Source: an uncultured Clostridia bacterium (GTDB lineage Bacteria; Bacillota; Clostridia; TANB77; CAG-508). From it: a stretch of 64,000 nt of DNA. Positions 26,467-35,990 of the stretch are shown one piece after another. Below the pieces are notes generated by a model. The model had not been told where the DNA came from. It did no database searches and worked only from the letters and a program-made list of their open reading frames with translations. The DNA is taken from positions 10,404 through 74,403 of the forward strand of contig CAKPDN010000007.1 in the NCBI GenBank assembly GCA_934149005.1, written 5' to 3'. The stretch's first letter is position 1. Each line of letters starts with the position of its first letter. Both the position numbers and the translations under genes were made by a program.

Positions 26467-26860
26467 TAATATACTCTTGCTCAGGGGGAACAGCTCTTAA
26501 ATATTTAATATATTTGTTCATTACATTTGCTAAAAATTTATAATTGTTTATCTTGAGCCTCTTTCACTCAGGCTCTCAAAATTTTTTCTTTAACTATGAA
26601 GAAATTCAAAGTGCAACTGGAATGAACATAGAAATTCTTAAATTTTTTATGGAAAGAGTTCACTTTAGTGGAAAGGGGCCATAAAAAATTTATAGAATTT
26701 CTGGCGAATGAAAGACAGCCTATGAATTTATGAATAGTAAAGAAAAAATTTTTTGCCCGTGAACATTTCTCAAGATAAGCAATAACAAATTTTAAAGCTC
26801 ATTCCATTCAAGCATATATTAAATATTTAAGAGCTGTTCCCCCTGAGCAAGAGTATATTA
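26467..26860. mobile_element. 394-bp foldback element (MITE-like), non-coding
   Basis: Perfect 47-bp terminal inverted repeats at 26467-26513 and 26814-26860, starting and ending with TA and containing CTCTTGCTCAGGGGGAACAG. The interior also folds back almost throughout: AGAAATTCTTAAATTTTTTATGG (26630-26652) pairs with 26680-26703, and outer segments pair with small mismatches. It has no coding frame of size. It occupies almost the whole gap between the upstream terminator and the ABC exporter promoter. A MITE-type insertion is most likely; a large structured RNA is possible. Confidence 0.8.
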
Positions 26861-26892
26861 TCAAAAACTAAAACTTAAAAGAGGCTTTTTTA

Positions 26893-26921
26893 TTGACAAA
26901 ATAACAAATTAAATATACAAT
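26893..26921 (+). promoter_or_regulatory. Promoter of the ABC exporter operon
   Basis: TTGACA at 26893-26898 and TACAAT at 26916-26921, exactly 17 bases apart. The predicted start near 26928 lies after an ATG at 26926, which argues for translation from 26959. Confidence 0.75.
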
Positions 26922-26958
26922 ATACATGTCAAAATTGGAAGAAAAAGGAGCAAAATTG

Positions 26959-27753
26959 ATGGAATTTATAAAATCAATAATAAATAATAAAAAAATACTA
27001 TGGAGGCTAGGAAAAAATGACTTTAAAAATAGATTTGCAAGTACAAGTTTAGGAAGTATATGGGGATTTTTACAACCATTTGTATTTATGATGATGTATG
27101 TTGTTGTATTTCAATTTATATTTAAAACAACAGGAGAAGGAGGTTCTCCATATGTAGTATGGTTTTTGCCAGGTATGGCAATGTGGATGTGTTTAAATGA
27201 TAATATTATGGGAGCAAGTGGTTCTATAAGAGCATATGCATACTTAGTAAAAAAAGTAGTATTTCCTGTAGATATAATACCAATGATAACAATAATAGGG
27301 AATAGTTTGGTATCAATATTTCTATTTATATTAGCTGCGGTGGTATGTGCAATATTTGGATATTTTCCAAATATATTAAGACTTATTTATGTTTTATTCT
27401 CAGCATATGTATTTATAATTGCAATAACTAGATTTACATCAGCTATAACGACATTAGTTCCAGACTTTTCAAACCTACTATCAATATTAATGCAACTATT
27501 TTTTTGGGCAACACCAGTAGTTTGGGGATTAACACAATTAGCAGGACATAGCTTAATATTAAAAATTATGAAATGTATACCATTTACATACCTTGTAACA
27601 GCATTTAGAGAAACATTTATGGGAGGAACCAATATAATTATTGCCGGACATGGCATTTATACATTAATTTTTTGGATAATTACAATTGCAATATTTATAT
27701 GGGGAAATCATATATTCAACAAAAATAAAAAAGATTTCGCAGATGTTTTATAA
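26959..27753 (+). CDS. Polysaccharide ABC exporter permease (Wzm/TagG type)
   Basis: 264 residues from ATG 26959, with AAAAGGAG at 26943-26950. An ATG at 26926 sits upstream of the predicted transcript start. Six hydrophobic segments and the ABC-2 features LGSIWGFLQPFVFMMMYVVV and YLVKKVVFPVDIIP are typical of Wzm, TagG and RfbA permeases. It exports lipid-linked polysaccharide together with the ATPase at 28778. The GT2 gene between them (27770) is probably cotranscribed. Confidence 0.92.
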   Translation: MEFIKSIINNKKILWRLGKNDFKNRFASTSLGSIWGFLQPFVFMMMYVVVFQFIFKTTGEGGSPYVVWFLPGMAMWMCLNDNIMGASGSIRAYAYLVKKVVFPVDIIPMITIIGNSLVSIFLFILAAVVCAIFGYFPNILRLIYVLFSAYVFIIAITRFTSAITTLVPDFSNLLSILMQLFFWATPVVWGLTQLAGHSLILKIMKCIPFTYLVTAFRETFMGGTNIIIAGHGIYTLIFWIITIAIFIWGNHIFNKNKKDFADVL

Positions 27754-27769
27754 AATTTAGGAGTAGAAT

Positions 27770-28765
27770 ATGGAAGAAAAAATAGATGTTCTTTTGGCAA
27801 CATATAATGGAGAAAAATATTTAAATGAACAAATAAAAAGTATACTAAATCAAACATATAAAAATATAAGATTAATAATATCAGATGATTGCTCAAAAGA
27901 TAATACAAGAAAAATTTTAGAAGAATATGCAAAAAAAGATGATAGAATAAAATTATATTTTCAAGAAAAAAATTTGGGATATGTGAAAAATTTTGAATTT
28001 CTTTTAAAACAAGTAGAAAATAAATACTATATGTTGTCAGATCAAGATGATGTATGGTTAAATAAAAAAATAGAAAAATCAATACAATTCTTAAAAGAAA
28101 ATAATGCAGATTTAGTTTTTGGTGATTTAGAAGTTGTGGATCAAAATTTAAATACAATATATCAATCTTTTGGAGATTTTATGCTTTTAAATAACAAAAT
28201 AAAGAAAACTATAGATTCATATACTGTAAATTATTTATATAACTGTATAACTGGTTGTACTGTATTATCCAAAAAGGAATTTATCCCAAATATCTTACCA
28301 ATTCCAAAAGATTCAAAATATGTTATACATGACCATTGGATAGGATTAATGGTGTCAGTACATGGCGGAAAATTGGCATATATGAATGAAAAATATATAA
28401 AATATAGACAACATGGAAATAATCAGATAGGCACTAAAAAGATTTCTCATGGATTTACTACATTAGAACAGGTTAGAAAATTGTTTATAGATGTAAAATT
28501 AGGAATTTTTAGAACATATGTAAATAACAATGAAAGGTTTCCAGAAGAAATACAAAAACTTAATACTGAAGCACTAGATTATTTTAAAATGGTAGAACAA
28601 AAGAAAAACTTTAATTTTAAAAATTGGAATGTATATTATAAATTATATAAAAATGAAAAACTAGGTTATTACATTTTGAATTTTATTATAATGAATATGC
28701 CATTTATAGGAAAATATCTTTTTAAAATAAGACTTTGGATATTAAAATTAATGAAAAAAAGATAG
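27770..28765 (+). CDS. Glycosyltransferase family 2
   Basis: 331 residues, with IDVLLATYNGEKYLNEQIKS, ISDDCSKDNT near 42-51 and the metal motif LSDQDDVW near 93. HDHWIGLMVSVHGGKLAY and YRQHGNNQIG are shared with the GT2 domain at 33696. Rhamnosyltransferase-like by resemblance. It lies 16 bases after the permease and 12 before the ATPase; the sugar is unknown. Confidence 0.9.
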   Translation: MEEKIDVLLATYNGEKYLNEQIKSILNQTYKNIRLIISDDCSKDNTRKILEEYAKKDDRIKLYFQEKNLGYVKNFEFLLKQVENKYYMLSDQDDVWLNKKIEKSIQFLKENNADLVFGDLEVVDQNLNTIYQSFGDFMLLNNKIKKTIDSYTVNYLYNCITGCTVLSKKEFIPNILPIPKDSKYVIHDHWIGLMVSVHGGKLAYMNEKYIKYRQHGNNQIGTKKISHGFTTLEQVRKLFIDVKLGIFRTYVNNNERFPEEIQKLNTEALDYFKMVEQKKNFNFKNWNVYYKLYKNEKLGYYILNFIIMNMPFIGKYLFKIRLWILKLMKKR

Positions 28766-28777
28766 GAGGATTATAGT

Positions 28778-30067
28778 GTGGGACAAGAAGAAACTGTAAT
28801 AAAAATTGAAAATCTTACTAAAGAATATAAGATGTATAAAACAAAAAAAGATAGACTAGTAGAAGCAATATTACCAGGATGTCAAAGACATGATACTTTT
28901 AAAGCAATGGATAATTTGAATTTAGAAGTAAAAAAAGGTGAAGTACTTGGAATATTAGGAAAAAATGGAGCTGGAAAATCAACTTTATTAAAAATGGTTA
29001 CAGGAGTAGTTACACCAACTAGCGGAACAATTGAGACAAAAGGTAAAATAAGTTCTTTACTAGAATTAGGAACAGCCTTTAATATGGAACTAACTGGAAT
29101 AGAAAATATTTATCAACATGGACAAGTAATGGGGCTTACAAATGAACAAATTGAAGAAAGAAAACAAGAAATAATAGACTTTGCTGATATTGGAGACCAC
29201 TTATATCAACCAGTAAAAACATATTCTTCAGGTATGTTTGCAAGACTTGCATTTTCATGTGCTATAAATGTAGATCCTGAAATTTTAATAGTTGATGAAG
29301 TTTTATCAGTTGGAGATATGGCGTTTCAATTAAAATGTTTCAAAAAATTTGACCAATTCAAGAAAAAAGGAAAAACAATTTTATTTGTAACACATAGTAT
29401 TACAGATGTATTAAAAAATTGTACAAGAACTATAATAATAAATTCTGGAAAGAAAATATTTGATGGTGGAGTAAAAGAAGGGGTAGAAAAATACAAAAAA
29501 ATAATAGTTGGACTAGATGATTCAATAAAAAAGAAAGAGCAAACCGCTTCAGATAAAGACTTTAAAAAAGAACAAGATGGAGAAACATGGAAATCACATT
29601 TTAATCAAAATAATAATATAATAGAATATGGAAATGGACAAGCAGATGTTATAGATTATGGGATTTTTGATGAAGATGGAAATTATTTGCAATCAATAGA
29701 CAATAAAAAAGATGTTATATTAAAATCAAAAATAAAATTTAATGACAACATAAATGAACCAATTTTTACAATGACTTTAAAAGATTTTAATGGATTAGAA
29801 ATATGTGGAACAAATACATTAATAGAAAAAATTGCAACAGGAAGCTATAAAAAAGGAGATATAGTTGAAGTTGAATTTAAAACAAGATTAAATGTTGCAC
29901 CAAATAAATATACATTATCATTTAGTTGTACACACTTTAAACCAAATGGAGAACTAGAAGTATTAAGCAGAAAATATGATGCATTATTAGTAGAAATAAT
30001 ATCTTCAAAAGAGTATGTAGGAATATTGAGTTTAGATACCGATATTAGTATAAAAGCTATTAATTAG
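28778..30067 (+). CDS. Polysaccharide ABC exporter ATPase with glycan-recognition domain (Wzt type)
   Basis: 429 residues, GTG start with AGGAGG at 28764-28769. The ATPase domain (1-~245) has GKNGAGKST, the SSGM signature (YSSGMFARLAF) typical of Wzt and TagH, and Walker B EILIVDEVL. Residues ~270-429 form an added beta-rich domain (VIDYGIFDEDGN...) corresponding to the Wzt C-terminal carbohydrate-binding domain. In characterised systems this domain recognises the finished chain end. Its presence suggests export of a capped glycan. Works with the permease at 26959. Confidence 0.93.
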   Translation: MGQEETVIKIENLTKEYKMYKTKKDRLVEAILPGCQRHDTFKAMDNLNLEVKKGEVLGILGKNGAGKSTLLKMVTGVVTPTSGTIETKGKISSLLELGTAFNMELTGIENIYQHGQVMGLTNEQIEERKQEIIDFADIGDHLYQPVKTYSSGMFARLAFSCAINVDPEILIVDEVLSVGDMAFQLKCFKKFDQFKKKGKTILFVTHSITDVLKNCTRTIIINSGKKIFDGGVKEGVEKYKKIIVGLDDSIKKKEQTASDKDFKKEQDGETWKSHFNQNNNIIEYGNGQADVIDYGIFDEDGNYLQSIDNKKDVILKSKIKFNDNINEPIFTMTLKDFNGLEICGTNTLIEKIATGSYKKGDIVEVEFKTRLNVAPNKYTLSFSCTHFKPNGELEVLSRKYDALLVEIISSKEYVGILSLDTDISIKAIN

Positions 30068-30118
30068 AGAAATATTTATATATAAATAATAGAAGATTTT
30101 GTATGAAATGAGGATAAT

Positions 30119-31918
30119 ATGAAATTAAATTTTAAATATTATGAAAACGATATTTATTATAATACTGGAAAAGATGAAGAAAAAATAATTGAATATATAA
30201 AAAACAATAATCCAGAAACATATGAAAAAATATTAGAAAAAGATTTGTCAGATGAAATAATCTTAGCATTATCAAGCATAAGAAATAACATAGTATATGC
30301 TTATGATTTTAAACCAAATGCAACAATTTTAGAAATAGGAGCACATTTTGGAGAAGTAACAAGTTTATTGTGCCAAAAAGCTTCAAAAGTAACTGCTATT
30401 GAAAGTGTAAAAAATAGGGCAGAAGCAATTTCAAAAAGATGTGAAAATAAAGAAAATTTAGAAATATTAGTCGGAAATGTAAAAGATATACGATTAGAAG
30501 AAAAATATGATTATATAACTTTATTTGGAATTTTAGAATATGCTCAAGTATTTTTTGATACAGAAAATCCAGCACTTGATTTAATAAAGTATTGCAAACA
30601 ATTATTAAAGGAAGATGGAAAAATACTAATTGCTACAAATAATAAATTTGCTTTAAGATCATATGTTGGTGATATTGATGAATGCACAAAAAACACATTT
30701 GATTCAATAACTGGATATAAAAGTAGTAAAAAAACATATAAATTAGGCAAAAAAGAAATAGAAGATATATTAATGGCTTCAGGATTAGAATATTATAAAT
30801 TTCTATATTTATTACCAGACTACAAATTACCGAATATAATATTTTCAGATGAATATTTACCAAGCAGCTCAAAAATAAATGCATATTTTCCTTATTATAA
30901 AGATGAAAGCTATATATTTTTTAGTGAAGTTGATGGGTATGATGCAATAATAAAAGAAAATAGAGAATTATTCAAATTTTTTGCAAATTCATATTTTATA
31001 GAAGCATCACAAACCAAATTTTATAATGCTACAAGATATGTATCATTTAATAATTATAGAAAAAAGAAATATAGATTAATGACAAAAATAAAAACAGATA
31101 CTGTAGAGAAAACATATACAAATTCAGAGTCAGAAAAACACATTAAGAACATAAAACAAAATATTCAAGATTTAAAAGAAGACGGCATAGAATTATTAGA
31201 TAAGTATGAAGATGGAAAAATTGTTAGTAAATATATAAGTGATAAATTGGTATCCCAAAAAATAAGTGACAATATAGATAAAAAAGAATATATTATTAAT
31301 TTATTAAAAAAATTTAAAGAACAAATATATAGTAAAAGTAAGGAATATGATGAAAAAGAAAAAACTGTATTTGATAAATTTTTACCAGAAGCAGACAAAG
31401 AAACAATTAAAAAATTCCATTATTTAAAAAATGGATACTGGGACATGATATTTAAAAACTGTTTTTTAATAGAAGATAAATTTATATTTTTTGATCAAGA
31501 ATGGGAAGAAAAAAATATACCTGCGGAATTTTTAATATATAGGTGTATAACAAATATTGAAAAACTTAGAAATAAAATAGAAGAATATGAAGTATATGAA
31601 GAAATGGGAATAAAAGAATATATTGAATTGTTCGAAAAATTGGACAACAAAATTTCAAGTGAAATATTTGATAATAAAATTTTTGAATTATACACTAGAC
31701 AACATATTAATCCTATATATGAAAATGGAAAATTAAAAGATGAACTAAATGCAGAAAAAAATAAAACCAAAGAACTTGAAAAAAGCATAAATAATTTGTC
31801 TAATGAGATATTTCAAAAAGATACAGAAATAGGTGATTTAAAAAAATCTCTAAATAATATTTATGAATCAAAAACTTGGAAAATTATAAGAAAGTTAAAT
31901 AAATTGTTAAATAAATAA
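30119..31918 (+). CDS. SAM-dependent methyltransferase with C-terminal coiled coil
   Basis: 599 residues. Residues ~60-230 are a class I methyltransferase domain with ILEIGAHFGEVT near 72, IES near 93 and the acidic loop near 125. A middle domain of unknown type follows (~250-520). Residues ~545-580 are a coiled coil and the tail ends SKTWKIIRKLNKLL, a membrane-peripheral helix seen in many polysaccharide-locus enzymes. It may methylate the glycan, possibly as the chain cap recognised by the Wzt-type ATPase. That link is inference. Confidence 0.75.
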   Translation: MKLNFKYYENDIYYNTGKDEEKIIEYIKNNNPETYEKILEKDLSDEIILALSSIRNNIVYAYDFKPNATILEIGAHFGEVTSLLCQKASKVTAIESVKNRAEAISKRCENKENLEILVGNVKDIRLEEKYDYITLFGILEYAQVFFDTENPALDLIKYCKQLLKEDGKILIATNNKFALRSYVGDIDECTKNTFDSITGYKSSKKTYKLGKKEIEDILMASGLEYYKFLYLLPDYKLPNIIFSDEYLPSSSKINAYFPYYKDESYIFFSEVDGYDAIIKENRELFKFFANSYFIEASQTKFYNATRYVSFNNYRKKKYRLMTKIKTDTVEKTYTNSESEKHIKNIKQNIQDLKEDGIELLDKYEDGKIVSKYISDKLVSQKISDNIDKKEYIINLLKKFKEQIYSKSKEYDEKEKTVFDKFLPEADKETIKKFHYLKNGYWDMIFKNCFLIEDKFIFFDQEWEEKNIPAEFLIYRCITNIEKLRNKIEEYEVYEEMGIKEYIELFEKLDNKISSEIFDNKIFELYTRQHINPIYENGKLKDELNAEKNKTKELEKSINNLSNEIFQKDTEIGDLKKSLNNIYESKTWKIIRKLNKLLNK

Positions 31919-31938
31919 TGGGGAAGGAAAATAATATT

Positions 31939-33670
31939 ATGAAAACAATAAAAAGAATATCTATAGTATTAAAAAATGAAGGAATAAAAGGTGTTACAAA
32001 AAGATTATATTTAAAATTTAATAATGAAGAAAAGAAAGAATATTATAAATGGATAAAACAAAATACTCCAACAAAAAAAGAAATAGAAGAACAAAAAAAA
32101 TATCAATTTGAAATAAAGCCTAAAATAAGTATAGTTATACCATTATACAATACTCCTAAAAAATTTTTGCTAGAATTAATAAAATCTGTGCAAAATCAAA
32201 CATATACCAATTGGGAATTATGTTTAGCAGATGGAAGCACAAAGCCATTAGATTATTTGAATGGAATTATAGAAAAAGATAAAAGAATAAAATATAAAAT
32301 ATTAGATGAAAATAAAGGAATATCTGGAAATACTAATGAAGCATTAAAATTAGCAACAGGAGATTTTATTGCATTACTTGACCATGATGATTTAATACCA
32401 GTAAATTCATTGTTTGAGATAGTAAAAACAATTAATGAAAATAAAGATGTAGAATACATTTTTACTGATGAAGATAAATTTACAGATATTAATAAAAAAA
32501 CTAGATATGAACCAAATTTTAAACCAGACTATTCTTTTGATACATTAACAAGTTATAATTATATTTGCCATTTTAGTATATTTAAAAAAGAATTGATGGA
32601 CAAGTTAGGTGGATTTAAAGATGAATTTAATGGAAGTCAAGATTATGATTTAATTTTAAGAGCAGTTGAAAATGCAAAAAAAGTTGTACACATTCCTAAA
32701 ATTTTATACCATTGGAGAGTACACCCAAATTCAACAGCAGGAAATGCAGAATCAAAACCATATTGTTACGAAGCTGGAAAAAATGCTGTTCAAGAACATT
32801 TAAATAGAAAAGGGCTAACTCGGAGCAAAAGCAGAATATGGAGTTGCAATAGTAAGAAACAGGGTTGTATATGAAGTAAAAAATGAAGAAAAAGTAACAA
32901 TTATTTTATATTTACAAGATAATAGAATTAATTTGGAAAAATTAAATGAAGATATAAACAAAATAACTTATAAAAATTATGTAATAGTATTATTAAATAC
33001 AAAAGAAATTTCAGACAATAAAGATTATAAAAAATTGATTTCTAATGATAAAATAGTACAATCAATAGAAATAAAAAAAGAAAATTTAATAAAAGAAATT
33101 AACCAAAAGATTAAAGAAAGTGCATCAACTCAAATAGTAATAGCAAAAGATATACAAGATATAAAAACATCAGATTTTATAGAACAATTATTAGGATTTA
33201 TGCAAAGAGATAAAAATGTTGGAGTAATATCACCTAGAATAATACACAAATATACAAGTTCACAATATAATGGAACAGTATATGGAATAGACAAAGATAA
33301 AATCGGATATTTAGATTATATAGATGTAGCAGGAAGCTTTGGATATGTAACAAGAGGAGCTGTTGTAGAAAACTATTCTATAATAAAATCTGAATGCATA
33401 ATGACATCTAAAGAAAATATAGAACAAGTAGAATATTTAGATGAAAACATGGACTATTCAGATGCAATTTCTGATTTGTCATTTGAATTATTTAAACATC
33501 AAAACAAATTAAATATAATAAATCCTCATATTGAATTAGAAACATTAGAAATAACAGAAAAAGAAGGTAAGAACTTATTTTTTAAAAAATGGGAAAAAGA
33601 TTTAAAAATTCCAGATCCAAATTACAATATTAATTTAAAATTTGAAAAAGGAAAGTTATTTCAAATTTAA
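31939..33670 (+). CDS. Glycosyltransferase family 2, with +1 frame break
   Basis: The likely start is ATG 31939 after GGGGAAGG; an ATG at 31918 overlapping the previous stop is also possible. The GT2 domain (about 60-290) has ISIVIPLYNTP, LADGS, ALLDHDDL near 145 and YHWRVHPNSTAGN. At 32821 an extra C precedes GGA; the zero frame soon stops after LTRSKSRIWS. Skipping C gives GLTGAKAEYGVAIVRNRVVY and then the second, GT2-like half up to 33670, ~576 residues in all. The HL-RKG-TG-x-x-EYG junction is typical for two-domain transferases of rhamnan or O-antigen clusters, so the two halves belong to one protein. Confidence 0.85.
32821..32824 (+). other. Candidate +1 recoding site CGGA (GT2 gene)
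   Basis: GGG CTA ACT C GGA GCA AAA GCA GAA. CGG is in frame; skipping C restores L-T-G-A-K-A-E-Y-G and ~280 further residues. Confidence 0.75.
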
Positions 33671-33695
33671 TTTTTGAAGGGAAGGAAATAGAATA

Positions 33696-35978
33696 ATGAA
33701 AATAGATATATTAATGGCAACATACAATGGTGAAAAATATTTAAGAGAACAAATAGATAGTATATTAAATCAAACATTTAAAGATTTTAATTTAATAATT
33801 TGTGATGACTGTTCAAAAGATTCAACATGGCAAATTTTAGAAGAATATCAGAAAAAAGATAGTAGAATAAAAATAATTAAAAATGAAAAAAATTTAGGGT
33901 ATAATAAGAATTTCGAAAAATTATTAAGTTTTGTGGAATCAGATTATTTTATGCTTTCAGATCAAGATGATTTTTGGCTAGAAAATAAGGTGGAAGAATC
34001 TTATAAAAAGATAACATCTGAAAAATTAAATCTAGTTTGTTCTGACCTAGAAGTTGTAAATGAAAACTTAGAGACAATACATCCTTCAATGTGGGAATTT
34101 TGGCCAGATTATAATATTAAAAAGAAAATAAAAAAATCAAGAGATTATAGAAGCTGTTTAATGACAAATTGTATAACAGGATGCACTACTATAATTAACA
34201 GCAAGTTAATACCTAAATTGGTACCACTGCCAGGATATCCAATTGTACATGATTGGTGGATTGGTTTAGTTGCAGGTTCAGAAGGTGATATTGGATATAT
34301 AGAAAAACCATTAATAAAATATAGACAACATGGAAATAATCAAATTGGATATGTAACAACAAAAACTATTTATAAATTTTCAGGAGCTTTAAGAAGACAC
34401 TTAATAAATAATCATATACAAATATTAGAAGTATTACAACAGAGAAAAGATGTATTGAATCCAGATTTAGAACCAGTAGTAGAAGAAGGAAAAAAATATT
34501 TAAAATCAATTTTAAATACACGTTTTATTGTGTTTAAAAACAAAAAAGCTTTTAGAAATTTATATAAATATGAAGAGGATAAATATATAAAACAAATATC
34601 ATTAATGTACAATTATCCAATATTTGCAAAAATATATAGAGTATTTTATGTCATTAAAGTAAAATTATTTGATGAAAGAATAGGAGTGGGGAACTTGATT
34701 AAAAAAATTATAAAAACATATATGCCATTTATATATAAACCAATACATGAAAAAAGAATGAAAAAAGCTATGAATGAAGGTGGAGCATTAACATATAATT
34801 ATGATGTTAATGAAGATGATTATAAAGCTATAATGAATCAATTGTATAGCAATTTTGAAAAACCAGAAAAGAAAGAAACATTTGTTGCTTATAATAGTAC
34901 ACCATATAAAAGAACTGACAAAGATTTAAAAATGATAGCACATTATTTGCCACAATTTCATACTTTTCCAGAAAATGAAGAATGGTGGGGAAAAGGATTT
35001 ACAGAATGGAATAATGTGACAAAAGCAACACCTCATTTTGTAGGACAAATGCAACCTAAACTACCACATGACATAGGATTTTATGATTTAAGCCAAAAAG
35101 AAACTATTAAAAAGCAAATTGAACTTGCAAAACAATATGGAATTTATGGATTTTCAATTTATTATTATTGGTTTGATGATCATAGATTAATGGAAAAACC
35201 ACTAGATATAATCTTAGAAAATAAAGATTTAGACATAAACTTCTGTATAAATTGGGCAAATGAAAACTGGACAAAAAGATGGGATGGCGGAGATAAAGAA
35301 ATTTTAATGGCCCAAACATATGATGAAAATAAATTAATTGATTGTGTTAAAGACATGGAAAAATATATAAGAGATGAAAGATATATTAAAGTTGATGGAA
35401 AACCATTAATCATAGTATATAAACCAGCATTAATTCCAAATGTAGAAATAATGATAGAAAATTGGAGAAAATATTTAAGAGACGTTGGAATTGGTGAAGC
35501 ATATATAATGGCAGTAAAAACTTTTGATATAACAGACAGTTATAAAAATATATTTGATGGATTTGTAGAATTCCCACCATTCGGAATGGAAATAAAAGTT
35601 ATGAATAACAAATTAAAATTTTTCAATAAAGAATTTAAAGGTGTTGTTTATGACTATAAGAGAATGGTTGATGAAAAATCATATTTAAGACCATTTGACC
35701 ACAAATTATATAGAGGAATTTTCCCGGCTTGGGACAACACTGCAAGAAGACAATTTACACCAGATATTTTCTGGGGTTCAACACCATCATTATATGAAAC
35801 ATGGCTATCAGATTTAGCAGAAGAAACAATAAATAATGATAAATTAGATGAAAAGATGATATTTATAAATGCTTGGAATGAATGGGCAGAAGCAGCATGC
35901 TTAGAACCTGACAGAAATTATGGTTACGCATATTTACAAGCTACTAGAAATGTACTTGATAAATATAAAACAAAATAG
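33696..35978 (+). CDS. Bifunctional GT2 and WbsX/GH99-like protein
   Basis: 760 residues. The N-terminal GT2 domain (1-~300) has DILMATYNGEKYLREQID, CDDCSKDST and LSDQDDFW and ends YRQHGNNQIG. Residues ~405-755 form a WbsX-type domain (glycosyltransferase WbsX, GH99-like): IAHYLPQFHTFPENEEWWGKG near 410, INWANENWTKRWDGG near 520 and INAWNEWAEAACLEPD near 725. Such fusions occur in O-antigen and rhamnan clusters. The WbsX part is an (alpha/beta)8-type domain whose activity here is unknown. Starts 26 bases after the previous gene. Confidence 0.9.
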   Translation: MKIDILMATYNGEKYLREQIDSILNQTFKDFNLIICDDCSKDSTWQILEEYQKKDSRIKIIKNEKNLGYNKNFEKLLSFVESDYFMLSDQDDFWLENKVEESYKKITSEKLNLVCSDLEVVNENLETIHPSMWEFWPDYNIKKKIKKSRDYRSCLMTNCITGCTTIINSKLIPKLVPLPGYPIVHDWWIGLVAGSEGDIGYIEKPLIKYRQHGNNQIGYVTTKTIYKFSGALRRHLINNHIQILEVLQQRKDVLNPDLEPVVEEGKKYLKSILNTRFIVFKNKKAFRNLYKYEEDKYIKQISLMYNYPIFAKIYRVFYVIKVKLFDERIGVGNLIKKIIKTYMPFIYKPIHEKRMKKAMNEGGALTYNYDVNEDDYKAIMNQLYSNFEKPEKKETFVAYNSTPYKRTDKDLKMIAHYLPQFHTFPENEEWWGKGFTEWNNVTKATPHFVGQMQPKLPHDIGFYDLSQKETIKKQIELAKQYGIYGFSIYYYWFDDHRLMEKPLDIILENKDLDINFCINWANENWTKRWDGGDKEILMAQTYDENKLIDCVKDMEKYIRDERYIKVDGKPLIIVYKPALIPNVEIMIENWRKYLRDVGIGEAYIMAVKTFDITDSYKNIFDGFVEFPPFGMEIKVMNNKLKFFNKEFKGVVYDYKRMVDEKSYLRPFDHKLYRGIFPAWDNTARRQFTPDIFWGSTPSLYETWLSDLAEETINNDKLDEKMIFINAWNEWAEAACLEPDRNYGYAYLQATRNVLDKYKTK

Positions 35979-35990
35979 TAGGAGAAAAAA

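Noticed and set aside
26467..26860. Complete insertion sequence with transposase
   Set aside because: The 394-bp element has no frame long enough for a transposase; it is at most non-autonomous.
26926..26958. Earlier start for the ABC permease
   Set aside because: This ATG lies just before the transcription start predicted from the TTGACA/TACAAT promoter; 26959 has a proper ribosome-binding site.
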